64,000 nucleotides of DNA from Emcibacter sp. GTDB lineage: Bacteria; Pseudomonadota; Alphaproteobacteria; Sphingomonadales; Emcibacteraceae. The DNA is taken from assembly GCA_021647465.1 (NCBI GenBank), contig JAKIUQ010000014.1, positions 12,614 through 76,613 on the forward strand. The letters are read 5' to 3'. The position numbers and the translations under genes are program-made. Below, piece after piece: positions 1 through 9,360 of this stretch (the stretch's first letter is position 1; every line of letters starts with the position of its first letter). Below the pieces are notes generated by a model. It saw only the letters and a list, made by a program, of their open reading frames with translations. It was not told where the DNA came from and searched no databases.

Positions 1-44
1 TCTGTTACTGGTTTTATACCCAAACGAAAATACCCTTACTTATC

Positions 45-962
45 TTAACTTGTGCGATTAATAATGAATTTTGCCAGAATACGCAAGTTTTCTGCTTTTG
101 TCCCAAAAACATCCAGATGATGCAAGGCCTGATCTATCAACATATCCGCCTGCAGGCGCGCCTGATCCGGCCCGCTTAAGGATACCAGAGTCGCCTTGCC
201 CGCCGCCGCATCTTTGCCCGCCGTCTTGCCAATCTCTTCTGTGCGCCCCTCTTCATCCAATAGGTCATCCGCAATCTGAAAGGCCAGCCCCATGTCATGG
301 CAATAGCCTTTAATCGCCTGACGTCTTTTTTCCTCTGCCTTGCCAAGAATAGCCCCCGCCTTACCAGAAAAGACAATCAATGCGCCGGTTTTCATCCGTT
401 GCAGGCGCGTGATGCGAATCTTGTCCAGCTTTTGATTCTCTGCCAAAAGGTCGAACATCTGTCCGCCGACCATACCATTCACGCCCAAGGCTTTCGCCAT
501 AAAGCTGATCAGTTCGCAGCGCACCCGCGCATCAGAATGGGTTTTTTCATCAGCAAGAATTTCAAACGCCAGCGTCAGCAAAGCATCCCCCGCCAGAACC
601 GCCGTGGCTTCATCGAACTTTATATGAACGGCGGGCTGTCCGCGCCGCATGTCATCATCATCCATACAGGGCAAATCATCATGAATGAGAGAATAGGTAT
701 GAACACATTCCACCGCCGCCGCCACGCGAAGGGCCGAACTGTGACCGACGCCAAATAATTTTGCGCTTTCCATGACCAAAAACGGCCTGATCCGTTTGCC
801 GCCAACCATAAGGGCATATTCCATGGCATCAATGACCTGCTGTTCCAGATCAACGGCAGCGGGCAAAAGCTTCAAAAGTGTTGCTTCAACCTGTTCTGCT
901 GCAAGGGCCAACGCGGCCTTTGCCAAATCATTTAGGGCCAGATCATTATTTGTTTTTATCAT
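45..962 (-). CDS. ispA: Polyprenyl (farnesyl) diphosphate synthase
   Basis: Condenses dimethylallyl/geranyl diphosphate with isopentenyl diphosphate in the cytosol; the product feeds quinone and undecaprenyl synthesis. Seen in about 305 residues: GGKRIRP at 54-60, the first aspartate-rich motif DDLPCMD at 95-101 and the second, DDLLD, at 232-236; all catalytic motifs are intact. An upstream in-frame TTG at 980 has no ribosome site, while ATG at 962 is preceded by GAGAAAG, so 962 is preferred. It lies just downstream of xseB, the usual alphaproteobacterial order, in which dxs normally follows (it would lie left of the window). Chain length of the product (C15 versus C20) cannot be read from sequence. 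Confidence 0.93.
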   Translation of the reverse strand: MIKTNNDLALNDLAKAALALAAEQVEATLLKLLPAAVDLEQQVIDAMEYALMVGGKRIRPFLVMESAKLFGVGHSSALRVAAAVECVHTYSLIHDDLPCMDDDDMRRGQPAVHIKFDEATAVLAGDALLTLAFEILADEKTHSDARVRCELISFMAKALGVNGMVGGQMFDLLAENQKLDKIRITRLQRMKTGALIVFSGKAGAILGKAEEKRRQAIKGYCHDMGLAFQIADDLLDEEGRTEEIGKTAGKDAAAGKATLVSLSGPDQARLQADMLIDQALHHLDVFGTKAENLRILAKFIINRTS

Positions 963-998
963 AAGCGACTTTCTCGTCAATCAGGCTTGAAGAAACAA

Positions 999-1283
999 TT
1001 ATTCCCCGTCCAGTGCAGACAGCCCCAGGGTGCCATTCTGTAATATGGTTATTTTCTCTATTCGCGCACTGGCATCTTTCAGCTTATTGTCACAATGCTG
1101 ACGAAGCTGCGTGCCGCGCGTGTAGATATCAATGGATTCCTCCAGCGAGACCTGCCCGCTTTCCAGATTTTTGACGATTTCCTCAAGCGCGCTGAGGGCA
1201 TCCTCAAAGCTCATCGCAATAATATCATCTGGAATAGCCGCAGATTGATCGTTTTTGTTTGGCACTATATATTCCTTATCCAT
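999..1283 (-). CDS. xseB: Exodeoxyribonuclease VII small subunit
   Basis: Small subunit of the ExoVII nuclease that degrades single-stranded DNA together with the large subunit XseA, which is not in this window. The 94-residue product carries the family core: SFEDALSALEEIVKNLESGQ, then a short helical segment with LEESIDIYTRGTQLRQHC. The N-terminal 20 residues are a non-conserved polar extension. ATG start at 1283. It lies between the deacetylase-like gene (34 nt upstream) and ispA (36 nt downstream), all in one direction, so the three are probably co-transcribed. Confidence 0.93.
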   Translation of the reverse strand: MDKEYIVPNKNDQSAAIPDDIIAMSFEDALSALEEIVKNLESGQVSLEESIDIYTRGTQLRQHCDNKLKDASARIEKITILQNGTLGLSALDGE

Positions 1284-1317
1284 GACCCTTTATTGTCTCT
1301 TTATACTGAAAATTGCC

Positions 1318-2253
1318 TCAGCCCATCAACGCTGAAATATGGCTCGCGACATTTTCCCCCAATATATTTAAGTTATAGCCGCCTTCGAGGCAAGATACCA
1401 GTCTGCCGTTACAATGTTTTTCGGCGATATTTTTTATTTCGCTGGTGACCCAGAAAAAATCATCATCACTCAGATTTAAACCGGCAAGAGGATCCATGGC
1501 ATGGCCGTCAAAGCCCGCAGATATCAAAATAAAATCCGGATCAAATTCCTCAAGCACCGGAAATATCCTCTCTTGATAGGCCCTGCGAAAAACCTGCCCG
1601 TCGCTGCCTGCGGCCAAAGGCGCATTTACAATCATGCCCCGCCTTTTCATCCCCCCCGGATCATCAATATGGCCTGTCCCGGGATAAAGCGGCGACTGGT
1701 GGCTCGACGCATAGAATAGCCCTTCATGCTGCGCCGCAACAGTCTGACTGCCATTGCCATGATGAACATCAAAATCAATGATGGCCACGCGGTCACAGAA
1801 ATGTCTTTTCTGGGCATAAAGCGCCCCGATAGCCACATTGTTAAACAGGCAAAAACCCATGGCCTGATCCGGCTCGGCATGATGACCGGGCGGGCGAATG
1901 GCGCAAAAGGCATTGGCCAATTGCCCCGACATCACATGATCAATAGCCCCGCAAGTGGCCCCAACACCCCGGAGCGCCGCATCCAATGATCCGGGCGAAA
2001 GAAAGGTATCGCCGTCAAGGCCGTAATTTCCGCTGTGCGGGATATGATCGATCACACTGCGGATATAGCCATCCGTATGCACCAATGAGAGCATGTCCAG
2101 ATCCGCTGCCCCGGCAGTGATCATACGCAGGGCATTAAAATCCGGCCGGGCGAGCCGATCCATAATAACAGATAGCCTTTCCTTTGCCTCCGGATGACCT
2201 TGCGGCGGGTGATGCCCAAGACAATCAGCATGGTAAAATAGACCTGTGGACAA
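1318..2253 (-). CDS. Histone deacetylase-like amidohydrolase
   Basis: Zinc-dependent deacetylase of the arginase/HDAC fold (AcuC/acetylpolyamine amidohydrolase relatives). Seen in 311 residues: RPPGHHAEPDQAMGFCLFNN with the catalytic HH pair, then DFDVHHGNGSQ with the zinc-binding Asp and His, and later SAGFDGHAMDPL containing the third metal Asp. Start is TTG at 2253, supported by GGGAGAG five bases upstream. Bacterial members deacetylate small acetylated amines or acyl-lysine, and the substrate here is not predictable. First gene of the deacetylase-xseB-ispA run, a common alphaproteobacterial arrangement. Confidence 0.9.
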   Translation of the reverse strand: MSTGLFYHADCLGHHPPQGHPEAKERLSVIMDRLARPDFNALRMITAGAADLDMLSLVHTDGYIRSVIDHIPHSGNYGLDGDTFLSPGSLDAALRGVGATCGAIDHVMSGQLANAFCAIRPPGHHAEPDQAMGFCLFNNVAIGALYAQKRHFCDRVAIIDFDVHHGNGSQTVAAQHEGLFYASSHQSPLYPGTGHIDDPGGMKRRGMIVNAPLAAGSDGQVFRRAYQERIFPVLEEFDPDFILISAGFDGHAMDPLAGLNLSDDDFFWVTSEIKNIAEKHCNGRLVSCLEGGYNLNILGENVASHISALMG

Positions 2254-2287
2254 AGAAGCTCTCCCATCGCGCGCGGGTTCTTAATTT

Positions 2288-3982
2288 TTAACTGTTGGCT
2301 TTATTCTGCGCATATTTGATTTTTTCTTCGGCCACCAGTTCTTTTTTAGACAATTTACCAATCATGGTTTTGGGCAGCTCTGCCCTGAATTCAATAAATT
2401 TAGGACGTTCGTGCTTGCCCAGCTTTTTCTTGATGAAAGCCATCAATTCATCCTCGGAAAGCTTGTCATCAGGATTTTTCAGGGCGACAAAAGCCTTGGG
2501 CCTCTCACCCAGATAATCATCAGGGATGCCAATCACGGTGACCTCATGAACAGCGGGATGCTCGTAAATAGCCTCTTCAATCACCCGTGGATAAACGTTA
2601 AAGCCGCCAACCAATATAAGGTCCTTGTCCCGGTCAATGATATAAATATAACCTTCTTCATCCATATAGCCCACGTCACCCGTGTGAAATATGCCGTCTT
2701 TCAAAACGTCTTCCGTGGCTTCGGGGCGTTTCCAATAGCCCTTCATCACCTGCGGGCCCCGAATGCAGATTTCGCCGTTTTCGCCCAAGGGAACAATTGT
2801 TGTTTTATCTTCACGGTCAATGATAAAAACCTCAGTGGCGGGTATGGGCAAGCCTATTGAACCATAACGGTTGTCCCGGTCCTGAGGATTAGACACACAT
2901 GACGGCGATGTTTCGGTCAGGCCGTAGCCTTCCGTAATAGATACATTCAGTTTATCTTTAAAAGCCTGACCCAGTTCAACCGGTAACGGAGCACCGCCGG
3001 ACAAACACATTTTTACGTTTTCCATGCCAATATTCGGAACATCTTTATGATTCGATATGGCGGTAAACATGGAGGGAACCCCGATAAAAATACTGGGTTT
3101 TATTTTTTTCATCAGCCTGATGACGTCATCAAGCACGAATTTGGGCTGGATCATCACCCTGCCCCCCATATAGATCCCAAGATTCATCACCAATGACATG
3201 GCATAAACATGGAAAAAGGGCAAAACCCCGATGATAACTTCCTTGCCATATTTCAGATCAACAGCCCAATCCACCGTCTGAAGGATATTGATATAGAGAT
3301 TGGCATGGGTCAGCATGGCTCCTTTTGGAATACCCGTCGTCCCGCCGGTATATTGAATAACGGCCACATCATTCAAGACATCTGTCTCAACCGGGGTGAA
3401 TTTACCGTCATTACGCAATAGCTGACCATAATCACTATAATATTCATCCTTGTTAACTTTTGAAATAATACTGGATTTAAATATTTTAAACAGCAGGGCT
3501 TTGGCATAGGGCATGGCATCGCTAAATCCCCCCACAACCAGATGTTTTAGCCGGCTTTTGCGGGCCACTTCATGAATAGTGGGATAAAGGGAGGCTAAAT
3601 CCAGCGTGATCATAATGTCGGTTTCTGAATCTTCTACCTGATTGATCAGTTCATGCTCAGAATAAAGCGGGCTGTAATTCACAACCGTACCGCCGGCCAT
3701 TAGAATACCGAAATACGCGACAGGGAATTGGGGACAATTGGGCATAAAAATACCCACATGCGACCCCTTGCCAACCCCAAGCCCCTGCAAGCCCTTTGCC
3801 ATTCGGCATACCTGATCGTGCAAATCACGGTAGCTGACAAGTTTGCCCATAAAGTCATAGGCTATGGCATCAGGATTTTTATCCGCCGCATCCACAACCA
3901 GACTATAGAGCGGCTTCGCCGTATAATTTTGCGCCCACTTTATATGTTTCGGATAATTGGATAGCCATGGATGTTTCATCAT
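2288..3982 (-). CDS. fadD: Long-chain fatty acid-CoA ligase (AMP-forming)
   Basis: Activates fatty acids to acyl-CoA through an acyl-adenylate. The 564-residue protein shows the P-loop-like YTGGTTGIPKGAML, the adenylate motif GYGLTETSP, the hinge region TGDVGYMDEEGYIYIIDRDKD and the C-terminal KTMIGKLSKKEL with the catalytic Lys. Length fits bacterial FadD. Tandem ATGATG at 3982/3979 with only a weak purine tract upstream. It is followed on the upstream side by a large acyl-CoA dehydrogenase in the same direction, consistent with a beta-oxidation role. Exact chain-length preference is not visible. Confidence 0.9.
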   Translation of the reverse strand: MMKHPWLSNYPKHIKWAQNYTAKPLYSLVVDAADKNPDAIAYDFMGKLVSYRDLHDQVCRMAKGLQGLGVGKGSHVGIFMPNCPQFPVAYFGILMAGGTVVNYSPLYSEHELINQVEDSETDIMITLDLASLYPTIHEVARKSRLKHLVVGGFSDAMPYAKALLFKIFKSSIISKVNKDEYYSDYGQLLRNDGKFTPVETDVLNDVAVIQYTGGTTGIPKGAMLTHANLYINILQTVDWAVDLKYGKEVIIGVLPFFHVYAMSLVMNLGIYMGGRVMIQPKFVLDDVIRLMKKIKPSIFIGVPSMFTAISNHKDVPNIGMENVKMCLSGGAPLPVELGQAFKDKLNVSITEGYGLTETSPSCVSNPQDRDNRYGSIGLPIPATEVFIIDREDKTTIVPLGENGEICIRGPQVMKGYWKRPEATEDVLKDGIFHTGDVGYMDEEGYIYIIDRDKDLILVGGFNVYPRVIEEAIYEHPAVHEVTVIGIPDDYLGERPKAFVALKNPDDKLSEDELMAFIKKKLGKHERPKFIEFRAELPKTMIGKLSKKELVAEEKIKYAQNKANS

Positions 3983-4023
3983 TTTTCAATCGTTACCATC
4001 AATTTTTAAGTCACCTATTATAG

Positions 4024-4060
4024 GTAAAAAACCGGAATATACGTAAAAACCGGAATATTA
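4024..4060. repeat. 18-19 bp tandem duplication at stop codon
   Basis: Two adjacent copies of GTAAAAA(A)CCGGAATAT, at 4024-4042 and from 4043, differing by one A in the run and at the last bases. The second copy reaches into the stop codon of the acyl-CoA dehydrogenase gene (minus strand, stop 4058-4060). One of several short duplications at gene borders in this window. Confidence 0.8.
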
Positions 4061-5851
4061 TCCCATTTTCTCGCTGGGAATGGCAAAAAACAAATCATCC
4101 CCCGTCATAATCACCTCTTTCAGACTAACCGCTGTAGGCACGATTTGCTGGGCGTAAAAACGGCTGGTGATGATTTTCACTTCAAGAAAGTCCGTATCCG
4201 GGTTGCCATTATTCAGTTCCGCGCGGGCCGCCGCCGCGCCCTTGATCATAAGATAACATCCGACAGTCACACTGAAAAGCCGCAAAAAGGGCACAGACCC
4301 CGCAAGAGCAGAACGCATATTATCCCCATGCTGCGCCACGATCCATTCGGCGCATTCTCTGGTACTTTCCACCGCGAGATTCAGGCTTTTGCGCATGTCC
4401 GAAAATTCTTCCTCTAGGGGTAAATTTTGGGCGAAATCCGTTATTTCAGACAAAAATGCCCGCCAATGGCTGCCGCCCATCATGGATAATTTTCGCCCGA
4501 CAAGATCCATTGCCTGTACGCCGTTAGTGCCTTCATAGATGGGGTTAATGCGGGCGTCTCGATAAATCTGGGCGATGCCCGTTTCCTCGACAAAGCCCAT
4601 GCCGCCGTGTATTTGCAGGGCAAGTGACGCATTTTCAACCCCGATGTCAGAGCCATAAGCCTTGGACAAAGGCGTGAGTAAATCGGCAAGGCCGGCATAT
4701 TTTTCGCGCAATGTCTTATCCGGGTGATGTTCCCCAAGGTCCAATGCCTTGGCATTCAGCATTGTGATGGCGCGGGCGGCTTCGGTCGTGGATTTGATGG
4801 TCATCAGCATCCGGCGCACATCCGCATGTTCAATGATGGCGCTGGAGCCGGATTTTGTCGCCCCGACGGCAACGCCTTGAATCCTGTCTTTTGCGTAGTC
4901 AATCGCCATTTGCCATGCCCGCTCTGCGCAGCCCACACCCTGAATACCCACATTCAGCCGCGCGTTATTCATCATGGTGAACATGGCGGCCATGCCCTTA
5001 TTTTCGGCCCCGAGCATATAACCAACACAATTATCCTCTTCGCCAAAAGCCATAACGCAGGTCGGGCTGCCGTGAATGCCGAGCTTATGCTCAAGGGACA
5101 CACATTTGGCATCATTTCGCGCCCCCAGAGAACCATCCTCATTGATCAGAAATTTTGGCACAATGAATAGGGAAATTCCCCTTGTCCCCGCCGGACTATT
5201 CGGCGTTCGGGCCAGCACAAGATGAATGATATTTTCCGTCATATCATGATCACCCCAGGTGATGAAAATCTTTTGCCCGCTGATGCGGTATGTCCCATCG
5301 CCATAGGGGACAGCCTTGGTGCGCAGCGCCCCCACATCGGTGCCCGCACCGGATTCTGTTAAATTCATTGACCCCGCCCATTGACCGGAAATCATTTTTT
5401 CCAGATAGGTGTTTTTCTGTTCTTCTGATCCATGGGCCAGGATTGATTCAATGGCCCCGGTGGTCAACATGGAACACAGGCTGAAGGCCATATTGGACGC
5501 ATCAACAAATTCATACACCGCAGAGGCCAGGGTTATCGGCAAGCCCTGGCCGCCATATTCTATATCGCCGCTCACGCTGGTCCAGCCATTTTCAGCATAA
5601 GACACGTAAGCTTCTTTAAAACCGGGGGAGGGGATAACACCGTCATCTGTCAGGCGCGCACCTTCCCTGTCCCCCACCATATTTAAAGGGGATAATATTT
5701 CCCCGCAGAATTTTCCAGCCTCTTCCAATATGGCGTCGACAATATCTTCACTCGCATCCTGAAATCTTTCCAATTCTGAAATCTCTGCCATATCAATGAC
5801 ATGCTTTAAAACAAATTTCATTTCACGCGTAGGGGCAATATATTCGGCCAC
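4058..5851 (-). CDS. Acyl-CoA dehydrogenase, large (DmdC-like) type
   Basis: FAD enzyme making the alpha,beta double bond in an acyl-CoA. The 597-residue length and the extra C-terminal domain match the subgroup containing 3-methylmercaptopropionyl-CoA dehydrogenase (DmdC) and fatty acyl relatives rather than the 380-residue family. Seen: NLTESGAGTDVGALRTKA (FAD/substrate region), HKLGIHGSPTCVM, and QIHGGMGFVEETGIAQIYRDARINPIYEGTNG with the catalytic Glu. Start is GTG at 5851 with GGGAG seven bases upstream. Shares direction with the fadD-like gene (75 nt downstream). Substrate is unknown; dmdA/dmdB are not in the window, so a DMSP role is not supported. Confidence 0.88.
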   Translation of the reverse strand: MAEYIAPTREMKFVLKHVIDMAEISELERFQDASEDIVDAILEEAGKFCGEILSPLNMVGDREGARLTDDGVIPSPGFKEAYVSYAENGWTSVSGDIEYGGQGLPITLASAVYEFVDASNMAFSLCSMLTTGAIESILAHGSEEQKNTYLEKMISGQWAGSMNLTESGAGTDVGALRTKAVPYGDGTYRISGQKIFITWGDHDMTENIIHLVLARTPNSPAGTRGISLFIVPKFLINEDGSLGARNDAKCVSLEHKLGIHGSPTCVMAFGEEDNCVGYMLGAENKGMAAMFTMMNNARLNVGIQGVGCAERAWQMAIDYAKDRIQGVAVGATKSGSSAIIEHADVRRMLMTIKSTTEAARAITMLNAKALDLGEHHPDKTLREKYAGLADLLTPLSKAYGSDIGVENASLALQIHGGMGFVEETGIAQIYRDARINPIYEGTNGVQAMDLVGRKLSMMGGSHWRAFLSEITDFAQNLPLEEEFSDMRKSLNLAVESTRECAEWIVAQHGDNMRSALAGSVPFLRLFSVTVGCYLMIKGAAAARAELNNGNPDTDFLEVKIITSRFYAQQIVPTAVSLKEVIMTGDDLFFAIPSEKMG

Positions 5852-6024
5852 AGAAGAACTCCCGGATTTTTTAAATAATTTTGATCGTAAATCGTTCAGT
5901 AATATACTATTAATGTAACAAGATTTAATAGCAGTAACAACAAAAACAAAACAGTCGTTTGAAAAATGAAACCTACATGAGTCGCCATATAATCACAAGT
6001 ATTTAGGCGGATTGCGCATATAAT

Positions 6025-6052
6025 ATATTGCACCCAGAATATTGCACACAGG
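6025..6052. repeat. 14 bp tandem duplication in sua5 leader
   Basis: ATATTGCACCCAGA (6025-6038) is followed directly by ATATTGCACACAGG (6039-6052), two mismatches. It lies between a TATAAT hexamer at 6019-6024 (no good -35 partner seen) and the start of the Sua5 gene, and supplies the only purine-rich AGGA near the start. Confidence 0.7.
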
Positions 6053-6068
6053 ATAATAACATAGAACA

Positions 6069-7067
6069 ATGTCCCCAAATGACAAAAATCCAACCTATGA
6101 AAAAATAATGCCCGCCGTTCCGGCCAACCTTAATCTTGCCAGCAAATATTTGTTGCAGGGCAAGCTTGTCTCTTTTCCAACCGAAACCGTATATGGCCTT
6201 GGGGCAGACGCCACCAATGATCAGGCCGTAGCCCGGATATTCGCGGCCAAACAAAGACCGGATTTCAACCCGTTGATCATACATTTATCCTCCCTTGCCG
6301 AGGCAGAAAAATATGTCGAATTTGATATGATCTCCCGCAGGATGGCAGAGGCATTCTGGCCCGGGCCATTCACCCTTGTCTTAAAGAAAAAGCCCGGCAG
6401 CATCCTGTCCCCGCTTGTATCGGCGGGCCTCGATACCGTTGCGGTGCGCGTGCCGGAACATCCGGTGATCACCGGCCTGTTACAGCTTTTTAAATATCCC
6501 ATTGCGGCCCCCAGCGCCAATATTTCCGGCAAGCTTAGCCCCACGCGCCCTGAACATGTGGCAGAAACGCTTTCGGCCAAAGTTGCCATGATATTAGAAG
6601 GCCCGCCCTGCCGAAACGGTATTGAATCAACCATTGCCCAAGTCGTTGGCAGTGAGATCAGGATTTTACGGCCCGGCAGCATTACCAAAGGAAAAATCGA
6701 AGAACTTACCGGTTTGCGCGTCACTTATTATGAGGACGGGGAAAACCCCGCCGCGCCCGGTCAGCTCAAAAGCCATTATGCCCCAAATAAAAAAATCCGG
6801 CTGAATGCCGTGACCCTTTATCCGGGGGAGGCCCTGCTTGCTTTTGGCAGCTTTTACCCCAAAGACGTTCAAATCCTGAAAAACCTCAGCACGAAAGGCA
6901 GCCTGCTGGAAGCCGCCTCAAATCTCTTCTCCATGCTACATGAGCTGGACAATACAGATTGTACAGCCATCGCCGTCAGCCCCATCCCCAATAAGGCCAT
7001 CGGTATTGCCATCAATGACCGATTGACCCGCGCCGCCGCCATACCAGAGGTAAATAATGACGATTAA
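6069..7067 (+). CDS. tsaC: L-threonylcarbamoyladenylate synthase (Sua5/YrdC)
   Basis: Makes threonylcarbamoyl-AMP from Thr, bicarbonate and ATP for the t6A37 modification of ANN-decoding tRNAs. The 332 residues hold an N-terminal YrdC domain (KLVSFPTETVYGLGADA, KQRPDFNPLIIH, PSANISGKLSPTRPEHV) and a C-terminal Sua5 domain entered through the linker APGQLKSHYAP, so it is the long Sua5-type enzyme. Two ATG candidates, 6069 and 6108; neither has a strong ribosome site, and the conserved domain starts after both. Its end overlaps the next gene by 11 nt, indicating co-translation with the FAD oxidase. Confidence 0.92.
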   Translation: MSPNDKNPTYEKIMPAVPANLNLASKYLLQGKLVSFPTETVYGLGADATNDQAVARIFAAKQRPDFNPLIIHLSSLAEAEKYVEFDMISRRMAEAFWPGPFTLVLKKKPGSILSPLVSAGLDTVAVRVPEHPVITGLLQLFKYPIAAPSANISGKLSPTRPEHVAETLSAKVAMILEGPPCRNGIESTIAQVVGSEIRILRPGSITKGKIEELTGLRVTYYEDGENPAAPGQLKSHYAPNKKIRLNAVTLYPGEALLAFGSFYPKDVQILKNLSTKGSLLEAASNLFSMLHELDNTDCTAIAVSPIPNKAIGIAINDRLTRAAAIPEVNNDD

Positions 7068-8475
7068 CCCGATCCATCTTGAAAAATTAAAAAAAATCCT
7101 TGGATCTGAAGGCTGGATTGATGACCAGACGGACATGCCGTCCTTTTTAAGAGAGCCGCGCGATAAATATCAAGGCAATACCCCTTTGATTTTAATGCCG
7201 GACAGCACGGAAAAAACCGCCGAGATTGTCCGTTATTGCGCCCAGAATAAAATTCCCCTTGTTCCCCAGGGCGGCAACAGCGGCCTTGTGGGCGGGGCCA
7301 TTCCGACCGGTGAAATATTGCTCAGCCTGAAACGGCTCAAGGCCATTCGTCAGCAGGACGCGCGCAATCTTACCATAACGGTTGAGGCCGGATGCATCCT
7401 GTCCCATATTCAGGAATTGGCGCAAGAAATGAATTGCCTGTTTCCCCTAAGCTTAGCTGCTGAAGGATCCTGTATGATTGGCGGTAATATATCAACCAAT
7501 GCCGGCGGCGTGAATGTTCTTCATTACGGCAATATGCGAAATCTTGTATTGGGGTTGGAAGTGGTGCTGCCAAACGGCGAAACCTGGCACGGGCTTGGCG
7601 GCTTGCGCAAAGACAATACCGGCTACGACCTGAAACAGCTCTTTATCGGGGCCGAGGGCAGTCTGGGCATTATCACCGCCGCCACATTGAAATTATCGCC
7701 TCATCCCCATGAAAAACAGACCGCCTTTGTCGCCGTTCCAGACCCTGATGCGGCAGTTAATCTGCTGAGCATCGCCCGCAATATCAGCGGCGATTGCCTT
7801 ACCGCCTTTGAGATCATCCCGCGGCTTGGCATTGACATGGTCACCGATAATATACCCGGCTCGCGGGATCCAATGACGCAAACCTATGACTGGTATATTC
7901 TTCTGGAAGGCACATCATCCCTAAGCCGTGACCTGCTTGACCTTGAAGCGGTTATGGAACGGATTTTATCCACAGGCCTTGATGATGGCCTGATATTGGA
8001 CGGCGTCATTGCCAAAAATATTACGGAAAGTAATAATTTATGGCAGTTACGCGAAAATTTATCGGAAGCCCAGAAATTTGAAGGCGGCAGTATCAAACAT
8101 GATATTTCCGTCCCCATTTCCGCCATTCCGGCCTTCCTTATAGAAGCCGGCATGGCCGTGGAGACCAGCATCCCCGGCGCGCGGCCCGTGCCCTTTGGTC
8201 ATTTGGGGGATGGAAACCTGCATTATAATATCAGCCAACCCAAACATATGGCCCGGCAGGCGTTTCTTGACCAGTGGGAAAGTCTTAATCAATCTGTCCA
8301 TGATGTGGTTGATAAATTTAACGGCAGCTTTAGCGCGGAACACGGCATTGGCCGCATGAAAACCGATGATATGCTGCGGTATAAATCCAAAGTCGAAATG
8401 GCTATGATGACAAAAATTAAACATACCCTTGATCCCCACAATATTATGAATCCCGGTGTAATCGTAAGGAAATAA
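7057..8475 (+). CDS. FAD-linked D-2-hydroxyacid dehydrogenase (D2HGDH/GlcD type)
   Basis: Oxidises a D-2-hydroxyacid such as D-2-hydroxyglutarate, D-lactate or glycolate using FAD. The 472 residues consist of an N-terminal FAD-binding type 4 domain (PQGGNSGLVGGAIP and GGNISTNAGGVNVLHYGNMR) and a C-terminal FAD-oxidase domain with the metal-binding FGHLGDGNLHYNIS and SFSAEHGIGRMK. No iron-sulfur domain is present, unlike fused D-lactate oxidases. ATG at 7057 with GAGG upstream, overlapping the Sua5 gene. The exact substrate cannot be told; D2HGDH is the most common assignment for this architecture in Alphaproteobacteria. Confidence 0.85.
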   Translation: MTINPIHLEKLKKILGSEGWIDDQTDMPSFLREPRDKYQGNTPLILMPDSTEKTAEIVRYCAQNKIPLVPQGGNSGLVGGAIPTGEILLSLKRLKAIRQQDARNLTITVEAGCILSHIQELAQEMNCLFPLSLAAEGSCMIGGNISTNAGGVNVLHYGNMRNLVLGLEVVLPNGETWHGLGGLRKDNTGYDLKQLFIGAEGSLGIITAATLKLSPHPHEKQTAFVAVPDPDAAVNLLSIARNISGDCLTAFEIIPRLGIDMVTDNIPGSRDPMTQTYDWYILLEGTSSLSRDLLDLEAVMERILSTGLDDGLILDGVIAKNITESNNLWQLRENLSEAQKFEGGSIKHDISVPISAIPAFLIEAGMAVETSIPGARPVPFGHLGDGNLHYNISQPKHMARQAFLDQWESLNQSVHDVVDKFNGSFSAEHGIGRMKTDDMLRYKSKVEMAMMTKIKHTLDPHNIMNPGVIVRK

Positions 8476-8478
8476 TCA

Positions 8479-9360
8479 ATGACGGGTAATGGTCTCTTTT
8501 TGGAAAAATACTACCGCAGCCATGATGGCCTCAAGCTTTATTATCGGGATTATAACGCAGAATCGTCCCATAACCCCCCCCTGCTTTGCCTGCATGGCCT
8601 GACCCGTAACTCCAAGGACTTTGACCGGTTTGCCGCGCATTTTTCCAGTGCCCAAGGCGTAAAACGAAGAGTGATAAGTCTGGATATTCGCGGGCGCGGA
8701 AAATCCGAATATGATCCGGATTACAGGAATTACCAGATTCCCACATATATTCAGGATGTTCTAGGGCTCCTTGCCCATGAGAAACTCACCCAGGCCACCG
8801 CTGTCGGCACCTCCATGGGCGGCCTTATATCCATGGCCATCGGGGCGATGAACTCGGGTATTTTAAAAGGCATCATTTTAAATGATATTGGCCCTGAAAT
8901 AGACCCAAGAGGCCTCGAACGCATATCGGGCTTTGTGGGCAATGGCCATGTCCTGCAAAATTGGCAACAGGCCATAAGCGGTATGAAAGTATTAAACGGC
9001 TGGTTATTTCCGGATTATAGTGATGCGGAATGGGATATGTTCGCCCGGAATACTTTTCGGGAACAGGATGACGGCACCATTGTTGCCAATTACGATCCGG
9101 CCATTGGGAAAGCCATGAAAGAAAGTGCCGAAAGCACAATTTCCCTTGATTTATGGCCAATGTTTGCCGCGATCAGCCCTATCCCTGTTCTGACCCTGCG
9201 CGGAGAGAATAGTGATATTCTCTCATCGGAGACATTGCTCAAAATGGCCCGGAGCCATCCCGAATTCACCGCCCTTACCGTCCCCAATCGCGCGCATACG
9301 CCGGATTTATTCGAAGATATCTCCCTTAAAACAATAGATAAATTTATCAACAGTCTTTAA
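8479..9360 (+). CDS. Alpha/beta hydrolase
   Basis: Cytosolic serine hydrolase of unknown substrate. The 293 residues show the oxyanion-hole LCLHGLTRNSKDFDRF near residue 34, the DIRGRGKSEYDP strand, the nucleophile elbow VGTSMGGLIS with the catalytic Ser, and RAHTPDLFE with the catalytic His close to the C-terminus. Starts 3 nt after the previous stop, with AAGGAAA upstream, so it is in the sua5/FAD-oxidase transcription unit. Its TAA overlaps the stop of the convergent SRAP gene (shared TTAA at 9357-9360). Confidence 0.85.
   Translation: MTGNGLFLEKYYRSHDGLKLYYRDYNAESSHNPPLLCLHGLTRNSKDFDRFAAHFSSAQGVKRRVISLDIRGRGKSEYDPDYRNYQIPTYIQDVLGLLAHEKLTQATAVGTSMGGLISMAIGAMNSGILKGIILNDIGPEIDPRGLERISGFVGNGHVLQNWQQAISGMKVLNGWLFPDYSDAEWDMFARNTFREQDDGTIVANYDPAIGKAMKESAESTISLDLWPMFAAISPIPVLTLRGENSDILSSETLLKMARSHPEFTALTVPNRAHTPDLFEDISLKTIDKFINSL

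Noticed and set aside
297..758. Long plus-strand frame opposite ispA
   Set aside because: Antisense shadow of a gene with intact catalytic motifs; encodes nothing recognisable.
4058..5851. Assignment of the large acyl-CoA dehydrogenase as a true DMSP-pathway DmdC
   Set aside because: No dmdA, dmdB or dmdD in the window; the same architecture is common in general fatty acid degradation.
5896..6093. Hydrophobic 65-codon frame on the minus strand in the gap before the Sua5 gene
   Set aside because: Low-complexity hydrophobic translation of AT-rich control DNA, crosses a repeat and the Sua5 start; no ribosome site.
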